In this document: positions 1-12,400 of the stretch, one piece after another | How the letters are laid out: each line of letters starts with the position of its first letter | Position numbering within the stretch: the stretch's first letter is position 1 | Assembly (NCBI GenBank): GCA_943736015.1 | Contig: OX031069.1 | Coordinates: forward strand, 40,892,728 to 40,956,727 | Reading direction: 5' to 3' | DNA from: Tridacna crocea | Taxonomy: Eukaryota; Mollusca; Bivalvia; Cardiida; Cardiidae | Length of the DNA: 64,000 nt | Program-made: the position numbers and the translations under genes | Notes under the pieces: model-generated | Seen by the model: only the letters and a program-made list of their open reading frames with translations | Told to the model about the DNA's origin: nothing | Databases searched by the model: none

Positions 1-9
1 AGCTCAATC

Positions 10-238
10 TTAACTGTTTACCACACAATCCCTACTTTTAACAACCCTGAGAAAGAAGCCTTTTAAAAATATGGTGGGAAAAGGAGAAAATGCTGTTAAC
101 CAGCATTTTCTCCTTTTTCCACCAAGTTTTCTACCTTTCCCATAGCAAATTTTAATTCTTTCATTCAGATTTAAATTTTGTCTACAAATGCTTTGAATTT
201 GGACCAGTCTAAAATTTTGTCATTTGGTAAAGAGTTAA
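10..238 (+). mobile_element. TTAA fold-back element, family A
   Basis: 229 bp TTAA to TTAA; palindrome centre at 98, 88 bp from the left end. One arm mismatch at the centre (CTGTTAACCAG). Confidence 0.85.
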
Positions 239-275
239 CAGAAATTTGATAAAAGAGTCATTGTTGATATTGCAG

Positions 276-435
276 GGTGAAGGATATGGTGTCATCATGT
301 GACCCTGTGTTAGATTTGACCCACTTACCTATTTGTCCCACAATTGTTACCATGGTAGCCCTGGAGGCCCTTCTCAATCCAACAAGTGATGTTCAACCTT
401 TTGTGGACCAGCTGTTTGTTCTGGAAAAAATGATG
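276..435 (+). CDS. MED24: MED24 exon a (residues 1-53 of visible part)
   Basis: Acceptor ..ATTGCAG before 276, donor GTGGGT at 436. The first base completes a codon split with an exon outside the window. It encodes VKDMVSS...FVLEKMM, aligning to the MED24 region with conserved VxLLEGxxN / VEQL spacing. Confidence 0.9.
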
Positions 436-3400
436 GTGGGTTTCACTAGCCATTTTATATGTTTTTATCGATGGATAAAAATCAAGGAGGTTCATGGAAG
501 TACCTGGAGGAGCAGTCAGGAAAAGTCAAGTTTCAATTTTTGAGTCAAGATTATTTTTTCATCTGCAAATATTTTCAATTTGTCCTTTGTTAGAAGAGTT
601 GACTTTTTGCCATGTGACAAAATTTTGTACTCATCCAAACTAAATGTTGATCATGTTGTAGGATTTGTCTTACCTGAATCTCCATAGGAGTTCTTTTTTC
701 AATTCAAAGTGTTGATGGTTTACAACAAAGTTACTCAAAATTTACCTTCAATCACAGTGATATTCAAATGTTAACAAAGGGTTATTCTTAGTGACATCAA
801 CACAGTTACACAGGAGTTTTCTGTTTTCTTCACCAAATTAAAGAAGTTCTGATTGGTGCAGATTGAAAGCATTTTCAAACAAACACAGTGTGCAAGGTGA
901 TGAAGTTCCTAAGGAAAAGGAACAGAAAATTGTGGATAAAGTGGAAAACGCTGCTTACCAGCATTTTCCCCCCTTTCCCACAATGTTTTCAAAAGCCTCC
1001 CTTCTTAAGGGTTGTAAAAAACATGATTGTTTTGTAAAAGGTTAACTAATACAGAGCTGCAGATAGAGCGAGTGATTTTGATTTCAAAATTTAAAATGTT
1101 AATTATTCTCGCTAAACAACTGAATTGGGTTGCATTACAAACAACTGAACATTACTGCAGGCATTGTATCATAGGATCACACTAGAAAAAAGCGGTTGTA
1201 CCGCTGAAGCTTGTGTACATTACTATAATTAAAAGTTATATTTCTCAAGTAGAGGATATCATGATTTGTTGATTATTCTCCACTATACTATTCTAATGAG
1301 TACCCACAATATAGGATTTGGAAGACAAATAATGGATTTAGAATACCACCACTCCCTCTTATGTGGATCTCTGCTAAGAAAAAGTTTTAAAAAATCAATT
1401 AGAATCTTAACTTATTGCAGAAGTTGCAGCGGCCATATTTATTCTGTGAGTTGTTTCGAGGATGTTACATTGGATTAAGGGATATCAAAGCAGTGGAAAG
1501 CCAAGAACAGTATAGGTGGTGTGCCTTCACTTATTTAAAGGTAAGGTCTTACCTTTCTTGTATTAAAGTATTCTGAATAAAAGCAATGTTATTTGATCTG
1601 AGCCCTGGTTGCTGAGTCGATAGCGTAAAGAACTTAACTCTTTACCCAAACGACAAAATTTTAGACTTTTTCAAACTGAAAGCATTTGCAGACGACAAAA
1701 TAAATATGGCTAAAAATTTCAAAGGCTTTTTTAACCCATTACCACACAATCCCTACTTTTGACAACTCTGATAAAGAAGCCTTTGGAAAACACTGTGGGA
1801 AAAGCAGAAAATGCTAGTAACCAGCATTTTCTCCATTTCCCACAGTGTTTTCTACCCTACTCCAAACAAATTACTATTTTTGAGTTACCTTTATTTTGTT
1901 GTCTGCAAGTGCTTTCAATTTGGACCAGTCTAAAATTTTGTTGTGTAGTAATGGGTAAAAAGGGTAGAAAACATTGGGGGAAAAGGAGAAAATGCTGGTA
2001 ACCAAAATCTGCAAATGCATTCAATTTGGACAAGCCTAAATTTTTGTCGTCTGGTTAAGGATTAACCCATTACCACACAATCCCTACTTTTGACGCCCCT
2101 GAGAAAGAAGCCTTTAGAAAAAATTGTGGGAAAAGGAGAAAATGCTGGTAACCAGCATTTTCTCCTTTGCCCACAATATTTTCTACCCTTCATAAAACAA
2201 ATTTCAAATTTTCAGTCACTTTTATTTTGTTGTCTGCAAATGCTTTGAATTTGGACCAGTCTAAAATATTGTTGTTTGGTAATGGGTTAAAAGGATTATC
2301 ATTACTGTGCATCAGGTGCCACAGATCCTACAGAAGATTCAGCAACAGTCACCATGTCGGGACTTTTCAGCAGATCTAGAGATGGGCTTCGACAAACTTC
2401 TGAACAGTTCCTTTATGTTAGACTTGGTGGATATGGAACATAAGTGAGTACTGATATGTATTGATATTCATATTCACTGAATCAGTGATTTAACTCATTA
2501 GCGACAATATTTTAAACTTGTCCTAACTGAAAGCATTTGCAGATGACAAAATAAAGGTGACTGAAAATTTGAAATTTGTTTTGTGAAGAGAAGAAAAGAG
2601 AACATGCTGTTTACCCCTATCACACCAGGTTATTGTAGACTGCCTCAAATTGGAAGTATTTGCAGAGGACAATTCATATGTGGCTCATTTGATAGAATGT
2701 TTGTATGATATAGTTGAAAACATTGTGGGAAAAGGAGACAATACTGGCAATTTCTCCTTTTTCCATAATGTTTTCAAAAGATTTATTCCTCGGGGTCATA
2801 AAAACATGGGATTATGATGTCAAGGGTTGAATTTTTACCAAACAAAAAAATTCTAGACTTGTCCAACTTAAAAGCATTTTGCAGAGGACAAAATGAATGA
2901 GGCTCAAAAATTGAAATTTGTTCTTGAAGGGGTTAGAAAATAGTATGGAAAAAGGAGAAAAATGCTGGTCAGCAGCATTTTCTCCTTTTCCCACAATATT
3001 TTCAAACGCTCTGTCTTTCTCAAGGTTGTTAAAAGTTGGGATTTTAAGGTCAAGAGTTATATCTGTATGTCTTCACTCTTTCCCGAACAAGCCCTGGTTT
3101 TTACCCGTCTGCAGAACAAGTCTTTAGAAAATACTGTGGGAAAAGGAGAAATTACTTGTAATGAGCAATTTCTCCTTTTCCCACAGTGTTTTCTAGCCTA
3201 TCAGAAAACTTTCTGCCATTCTCATCAAATTCAAAATTGTCATATGCGAACACTTTGAGTTTGGGACCGTCTAAAATGTGTCATTTAACCCATTACCACA
3301 CAATCCCTACTTATGACGCCCCTGAGAAAGAAGCCTTTTGAAAACACTGTAGGAAAAGGAGAAAATGCTGGTAACGAGCATTTTCTCCTTTTCCTACATT

Positions 3401-6400
3401 GTTTTCTACCCTTCCCAGATTAAATTTCAATTTTTCAGTCACCTTTATTTTGTCGTCTGCAAATGCTTTCAATTTGAACCAGTCTAAAATTTTGTCGTGT
3501 GGTAAAGAGTTAATAAAGGATTAATACAACAGCACTTTTCCCTTTCATGTTATGTTGTCTTCTGTTTTGAATTTAATTCTATTGTTAAAAGCATGGTTTT
3601 TAATTCAGATTTTGTCTTTTTCTATTGGTATTATCTGTATCCTTTAACCTGACCCAGGTCAAAATCATAATATGAATTAATATTTTTACCCTTGGCATCA
3701 CTCAGCATATGTCCGTAATGGTGTCTGAATCATTTCATGCGGTTTATGCCAACCAGCCTTTTAACTAACGGGATATGTTAATTTAAACTTTCTGGTCAAT
3801 AGTAATAAAAGCAAATATTGCAATTTCAAAGTTTTTTTGGGGGGAAAAGTATCCCCTCATTGTACAGTTTATATCCAAGGTCAGACTGCATGCTTTGTGC
3901 AGTCTGATCTTTGATTTACATTGTCCACAAAAGCGCCTTGAGTCGCACATTGTAGGCTAAGGGTTGAATTGCTTAATTATATATGTACTGTAAGTACTTT
4001 CCTTTTTGATTTATAGTTGGAGTTCTTTGTTATGTCGACTTATTTATTCAGCATAAACGTCAGGATCAGGTTAAATGAAGGAGACAATAACCTATTAACC
4101 CATTACCAAACAACAATATTTTAGGCTTGCCCAAATTGAAAACATTTGCAGACGACAAAGTAAAAGTGACTGAGAATTTGAAATTTGTTTTCTGAAGGGT
4201 AGAAAACATGGTTGGAAAAGGAGAAAATACTGGATACCAGCATTTTCTCCTTTTCCCACAATGTTTTCTAACGGCTTCTTTCTCAGGGCATCAAAAGTAG
4301 GGATTGTGTGGTAATGGGTTAAATAACTCTTTACCACAGGACAAAATTTTAGACTGGTTCAAAATTGAAAGCATTTGCACCTAGCTGGATTCGAACCAGT
4401 GCAGACAAATATCCTCATTTTCTGAGGTTCAAAAGACCAACACAATTACCACTGAGCTAAAGAGATATCTCATTAAAGCAGTTGTTTGGTTTTAACTCAT
4501 TACCAAATGACAAAATTTTAGGTTTGTCCAAATCGAAAGTATCTGTAGACGACAAAATAAGAGTGACTCAAAAATTGAACTTTGTGGGAAAAGGAGAAAA
4601 TGCTGGTTACCAGCATTTTCTCCTTTTCCCACAATGTTTTCTAAAGGCTTCTTTCTCAGGGGCATCAAAAGTAGGGATTGTGTGGTAATGGGTTAAATAA
4701 AGGCTGTGATTTCAACATATTTTAAACATCATATTTCAGATGTGATGGGATTTTGCTATTGCTGGGTGAATGTGCAAAATACAACTTGCTTTCAGAAGGT
4801 CAGGTAAAGCGGCTGAACCAGAGAAGGTAAACTAAATTTCTCGACAGTTTTTGGAAGGGAAATATTGGCAATTAGTACATAACTTGTTAATTCATACCTA
4901 GATGGCTAAGATGAAACGCTATGTTTATTCATACAGTGTTTTCTCCGGAGCACATTTTTTTTTCCTGTTTTGACACCTTTTTACTTACTTATGCCAATGA
5001 AATTTTTTATAGCCCGTCTTTTCTGTTGCACTTAGATTGAAATCTTTTTTTTTTTCACATTTCTTGCAAAAAAATATTGTTGACAAATCTGAATTACGCA
5101 TTTGACTGGTTTCCATATACAACCTCCACTTTTCTTTACTGCATAAGTGGGTACCAGTTTTATTGGTATGGGGTTGTAAACACAAAATTCATTGCTTTAG
5201 AAAAAGAGATAAACTGAGCACTGGTTTTGTTTGATTTTAACATCAAAGAAACCTTGGCTATTACTTGGTGTAAAATGTCACCAAGACCAAAGAAACAGTG
5301 CCTTTGATAGGGAGCTTAGTACCAGAAAGAAACCAAGCTGATGTTGATAGCAAAAGTCTAACAAGATTTGTTAGGACTTGTTTTGAAGGGCTGAATGTAT
5401 AATGTAATGACACTGATGAGGCATAAAATATCTTTTGCACTTAATAACTAATGGCGACTTTTAACTCATTACCATATGACAATATTTTAGGCTTGTCCAA
5501 ATCGAAAGTATTTGCAGGAGACAAAGTAAATGTGATTGAAAATTTGAAATTGCTTTGTGAAAGGTAGAAAACATGGTGGGAAAAGGAGAAAATACTGGTT
5601 ACCAGCATTTTTCCTTTTCCCACAATGTTTTTTAAAGGATTCTTTCTCAGGGTCATCAAAAGTAGGGATTATGTGGTAATGGGTTGAATAATGGAATTTT
5701 TTGACTCACAGACTGTTAATTTCTATGTTTTATAAATTAACATATAGAGTTTATTTCATCAGCTTGTGGTTAATATGGGGAAATATTTGCAGAAAAAGGG
5801 AAAGGTATGCCAAAATAAAGAGTTATTTTCGCATACCTTTCCCTTTTGAGGCAAATACTTCCCCATATTGATCTGATTATTTTGTCAAGGAATGCCACTT
5901 TTAAAAGTAGTGATCTCAAGTCAATTAACCAGATTTTCGGCAGGAAGAAAATATTCACTGTGACGGGGAAATAATTCGCCCCAGCTTAAATGACGTCATT
6001 TCTTTACCCATAACATTTCTAAAAATAGACACATGAAATATAATATATTTCATTTTAGTTATGTCAATAAAACACAAAAGAATATTGAAAATTGCCTTAT
6101 TCATCCTGTATTTGAGAATCACAATTCAAACCGCAAGTTTTGACTTTTGACCCATAATTACTGGATGGGGGGGTCAAAATGACTCTCAAAAAGTTACATC
6201 TGAAGAAAATACTGTACATAATGAAAACTCACTAAAGGACAAGCCCAAAGAACAAGCACCAACTAAGCAGAGTGATTTTTGTCCAAACACATTTTTCCAT
6301 CTTTATTTAGATGGTTGAGAGTTCTGGAAATACCGTACATTCTGAATTATTTTCAGAATGAATTTTTGCGATTTACAATAATTATTGTTTCCTGTATGGG

Positions 6401-9400
6401 CAACAGTTGTAGTTAATGCATTTGGCATGCCTTGCTGGATTAGATGATTGGTTTATTTTCTGCAGAGCCAATGAATCTCAAAAACAACGCCCAATAGAAC
6501 CTCCTAATGGACAACCATGTGCCGTCCTTGTCATCAAGGCGGAACCAACAGTTCACAGCATCTTAAAGGTTTGTGTCAGTTACTTTTGGGAAAAAGCCCT
6601 TGTATTTCTCATGAGCAAGCTTTTTCTTTTTTTTGCGATTGATATGCATAGGAGACATGATTCAGCTTTGTGGTATGTGCAGATCCAAGTTCACAGACTG
6701 TATTCACCAACTAGTTTGACTCTGTACCAAATGACAGAACTTTAGACTCAAACAAATTGAGAGCATTTTTAGATAACAAATCGAATGTAGCCCCAAAGAT
6801 TATGTCAGAAATGGTTGAAACCATCATGAAAAAAGTCTTAACCCATTACCACACAATCCCTACTTTTGCCACCCTGACAAAGAAGGCTTTAGAAATCATT
6901 GTGGGAACAGGAGAAAATGCTGGTAACCAGCATTTTCTCCTTTTCCCACAATGTTTTCTTCCCTTTACAAAACAAATTTCAAATTTTCAGTCACTTTTAT
7001 TTTGTCGGCTGCAAATGCTTTCAATTTGGACCAGTCTAAAAAATTGTCGTTTGGTAATGAGTTAACACAGTATTGTCAAATTGCACCTTCTTCAGAGTCA
7101 ATGATATACTGAACTACTTTGTAAAGAGTAAAAGTCTAAGAATTCCAAAATATAACGGAGCCAATGCGATGGCTTCAGAAAGAGAAAAGTGATTTTGAAT
7201 AGTTGAAAAGTACAAACCCAGAGGGCACATAATGTGCAGTCTGATCTTGGATCTATGTTATTTTGCTTTTTTTTTTCTAATTTATCTTTTTTGTCAAAAG
7301 GACCTTTTAACTCTTTAGCACACAATCCTGACTTTTAACAACCCTGAGAAAGGAACCTTTAGAAAACATTGTGGGAAAAGGAGAAAATGCTGGTAACCAG
7401 CATTTTCTCCTTTTCCCACATTGTTTTCTACTCTATCAAGGACAAATTCTGCCATTTGAGCCCTCTTTAATTTGTTGTCTACAAATGCTTTCAATTTGGA
7501 CCAGTCTATAATTTTGTCATTTGGTAGAGAGTTAAACTTCAAAATTGGGCTTTTTTTGGTCTAGAATTTAATATGTTTTCGGAATGAATGTGGACACCAC
7601 TACACTCTCTATCAAGTTTTACAGATGATAGATTCTATTGACTGATTGACTTGAATGGATAAAGGGCGGGTGGTATACAGATTAATTTTTCAAGACATTT
7701 TAATGCAATTGTCCAAAATTCATTTTTTTTCTTATTGTGTATGTGTATTACCAAATCTCAATCTACTTTCTTCTCAGGAAAAAAGAGGAGTAATTTGCTT
7801 TCAAGATTGTACAGAATGTATATGGGGCCTTAGCCTATTAACACTGCATTATAAAATGATATTTTTACTACTTAAATATTTAGATTTATGAAATATAATA
7901 CCACCCCCTCATATGCCGAGCTTTAATATAACCTAGTTCTAAATAAGTATGTGTAAATTATATGCCTAACCAAGCATGATGAAGTGTTAATTAAATTTAT
8001 TTTAACTCTTAAACAACAAAAGTTTAGGGGTACCCATATTTACAGCATTGCAGAAAGGTATACAAACATGGCTTAACCCATTACCACACAATCCCTACTT
8101 TTGACGCCCCTGAGAAAGAAGCCTTTAGAAAACATTTCTCAGATTCGTAAAAACCAGGGATTTTTTCGAAAAGGGTCAAAATTCTGATTTGGCAAAGGGT
8201 TGAACAGAGGCCCTTAGATTGTTATTTCAGCTAGGGGTTTCCCATACTGACAGCTTATATCACGAATGGTCTGTACATACATGTATAAGCAGTCTGATCT
8301 GATTTACTCTGTCTTGTATTTGTATTTGGCCTGCATTATGCAGATAGGGGCATTTGGCCATTTGCATAAAGTGTAGTCTCAGATCAGCCTGCACAGGCCG
8401 CTCAGGCTAATGAGAAAGTGCTTTTTATGGCTATGTTTAATTTTCCCACAGTAGACTTGTGAAATACATTATTATGTGCATAAATATGGAAAGTGTCTTT
8501 TCAGATTAGGCTATGTAGAGTGTGCAGGCTGATCGGAAACGACACTTTACACAAGTGTTCGAATCCGAATGGCTGCTTTTGAATGTTGCAGGCTATTTTT
8601 CTTCAATGTAAACAAGTGGAAAATTTTGTCATTTTGTAAAGTGGTAAAAGACTTCAGATTCTCATTTCTTTTATTTGGCATTCTAGGTAAGCATTAATAA
8701 ATTAGCTGTTAAACTAAGAAAACTTTAGGTTGTTTTAAAAGCCCTGGACTCATCTGTGTTCTTGTCGAGCATCAACTCTGATATTTCTGTCAGTACTGCA
8801 GATTATTTGGTTTAAGGTCTCTGACCAGTAACTCATCTGTAAACATCTGAACCAATTGTGACTCAGTTACATAGAGGATATTTGTTTTTTTGGTGAAAGA
8901 TCGAAATTTATTTCATCAAGTGAATACCATCGTTAATATTTTCACGAGTGGCGCAGCCACAAGTAAAAATATTACAGATGATGTTCACGAGATGAAATAA
9001 ATTTGAATCCAAAACAAACAAAATAATATTCTGTTTATTTTATGCTCTTAACCCTTTCTGGGAGGAGCTTGATAAAAATCCAGTGCAGTTCTTTTTCATT
9101 ATTCCCCGTGGTGCACCCCTCCCGCATAGCATCACATTACAATATTGCGTCAAGCGTGAGAAAGGAGAGGTATATGACATCATATTTCCCATCTGGTTGT
9201 GAGGCACATGCAATTTACCTATGCAACCAGAACATGAAAATCAGTAATTTTACTGGTGGTACCAGTGTAAGATCAAAAAATATTTTCACTGCTATTTCTC
9301 AATATCCTACCAGAAAGCTTGAAATAATAAGTTATAAGGACCCTGTATAAGTCTGTTATCATCGCATATGACTAAGATACTGTAGATAGAAGCTTTAAAC

Positions 9401-12400
9401 ACTTAACCACAGATTTAACTCTCTACCAGTGACAAAATTGTAAAACCTGTCTATTTGAAAACCTTTAAAGATGATAAATCAATGAAAGAAATTCTTCTTT
9501 AAAGGATAGAAAACATTGTGGCAAAAGGAGAAAATGCTGTCCACCAGCATCTTCTCCTTTTTCCATAATTTTTTCAAAGGCTTTATTGATTTCTGGATTG
9601 TGAAAACAAGGCATTGATTGGTAAAGAGTTATTATTCATTTCAATATGTCATGCTAAAAGTTTGAGGAAACCACACTGCTTTTACACATTGCAGGAAATA
9701 AACCCTTAGATAACTTATGATCAAAATACATTTTGTCATTCCGAGGCAAAATAATGATACATTGTAGGGTTTTTTATATTTACAAGGTTGTCTTTGGCAC
9801 AAATTTATCAAGTTACCCTTGTTATGGCAAAAGGTGTTTTGATGTATCTAAGTGATCTATTATGTTAACTCTTAACCTCATCCTCGGATACCCCGGGATC
9901 TCCCTATTTGCTACGCTACATGGACCCCTGGGACAATTGACTAATAAAACTTTGAATCGGCCGCCGAAAATCGATACGAAACGTCATAGCGCACAGTCCA
10001 CTCGCCCATCACAAAATGATGATGGAACAAATGAAAAGCCAGCATTCAGCCAGCGGGAAAGCGAGGGAAATTCAATTAATTGTCCCAGGGGTCGATGTAG
10101 CGCAGCAAATAAGGAGACCCCGGGGTATCCGAGGATGTCTTTACCTCACAATCCCGACTTATAACGACCCTGAGAAAGAAGCCCGTAGAAAGAATTTTGG
10201 GAAAAGGAGAAAATGCTGGTAACCAGCATTTTCTCCTTTTCCCACAATGTTTTCTACCCATCACAAAACAAATTTCAAATTTTCAGTCACTTTTATTTTG
10301 TCGTCTGCAAATGCTTCCGATTTGAACAAGCCTAAAATATTGTTTGTTTGGTAATGAGTTAAATACAATATTTGTCAAACATCCAACTTAATCATGAGAC
10401 AACATCTGGCAAAATTAACCAATTGCAAAATGTTTCGACTAATGTCAGCCTGGGTGGGCTGCACAGGCTGAACTGGGTCTATACTTTTTGCAGATGCATA
10501 AAAATCCTTTTTTCATAAAGCATGTCTCAAGTAATGACAGTGAAGATTTAGAAACATACGGCATGTTCTATGTAGTTTGATCTCTAGTCTTAACTGTCCA
10601 CAAAACAAAGTTGTACTAAGTAATCTAGGGGTTAACCTCTTCCCAAACAATAAACTTTTCGACTGGACCAAATTGAAAGCATTTGCAGATGACAATGAAA
10701 CTCTTGCTGAAAAGATGATTTCTGTCTATAATAGGGTAGAAAAAATTGTTGGAAAAGGAGAAAATGCTGGTTACCAGCATTTTCTCCTTTTCCCACAATG
10801 TTTTCAAAAGGCTGCTATTCCAGACCCGTAAAAAGCAGGGATTATTTGGGAAAGGATTAAGTGGTTTTCTCCATGTTGCTTTTTGTCTGTGTTGTGAATC
10901 TTGCAGACCATGGGGTTGAAGGAAGTCGCACCTCCTGCGCCTGACACTAATGCTGTATGTCTTTCTTCTTTCCTCCTTTCACATTTTGCTCCTTTGTGAA
11001 TTGATGTTACAGATAAACAGACTCTTTGTTATGTATTATTTCTTTGTGGTAATCCTATATAAAACAGTCCACCCTTTTACCATACAATCCTCCGGTTTTT
11101 ACAACCCTGAAGGAGGATCCTTTAGGACTTTCTCCTTTGTGCACAATAATATTCTACCCAATTCAAAGACAAAATCCATCATTGGCAAAGAGGTAATCCC
11201 TTACAAAACAATCTGGAGTTTTAACTCTTTCCCAAGCAATCCCTGGTTTTTACGGGTCTGGAATAGTAGCCTTTTGAAAACATTGTGGGAAAAGGAGAAA
11301 ATGCTGGTAACCAGCATTTTCTCCTTTTACCACAATGTTTTCTAGCCCATCATAGACAGAAATAATCTTTTCAGCAAGAGTTGAATTGTCGTCTGCAAAT
11401 GCTTTCAATTTGGACTAGTCCAAAAGTTTGTCGTTTGGGAAAGGGTTAATGGCATTGATGAAGAAGGCTTTCCTACAATGTTTTCTACCTTTTCATTGAT
11501 GACTTACCATTTGATCCACATTTGATGAGTGGTTTGCAGATGCCTTCAAGATGGATGAGTCTAAAATTGTATGGTTTGGTAACTGTGTACTCCACAATAT
11601 GATATTCCAGGTTGAAAAGCATTTGCAGACAACAAAATAGATAAAAAAGATATAGTTTCTTTCTCAGGGAGGGGAAAAAGGAAGAAAACATTTTGGGAAA
11701 ATGCTTTCAAAAGGCTTCTTTCTTAAGGTTGTCTAGATTTGAGATGGTACGCTAAAGGTTTAACTCTGTACCAAACAACAAAATTTTAGACTAGTCCAAA
11801 TTGAAAGCACTTGCAGACTACAAATGAAATGTAACTAAAAAATTGAAATTTCGTACCAATAGGGTAAAGAAAATTATGGGAAAAGGAGAAAATACTGGTT
11901 ACCAGCATTTTCTCATTTTCCCACAATGTTTTCAAAAGGCTTCTATCTCAAGGTGGTTTAGATTTGATGGTATAAGTTTAACCCATTACCACTCAATCCC
12001 TACTTTTGACGCCCCTGAGAAAGAAGCCTTTTGAAAACACTGTGGGAAAAGGAGAAAATGCTGGTAACCAGCATTTTCTCCTTTTCCCACAGTGTTTTCT
12101 ACCCTTTCCAGGACAAATTTCTATTTTTCAGTCACCTTTATTTTGTCGTCTGCAAATGCTTTCAGTTTGGACCAGTCCAAAATTTTCTCGTGTGGTAAAG
12201 AGTTAACACATCTCCATAAGTAGACAAGTATTTTAGCAGCTCTTACCTCCTCTTGCAGTCTGACCTCGAATAAAAAAGATTCTTAAACATTAACTCTTTA
12301 CCACACGAGAAAATTTTAGACTGGTTCATATTGAAAGCATTTGCAGACGACAAAAGAAAGGTGACTCAAAAATAGAAATTTGTTCTGGTAAGGGTAGAAA

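Noticed and set aside
9042-9350. Related open frames here and at 35769-36140 suggesting a conserved protein
   Set aside because: Both lie in copies of the same non-coding fold-back element; the similarity is DNA repeat homology.
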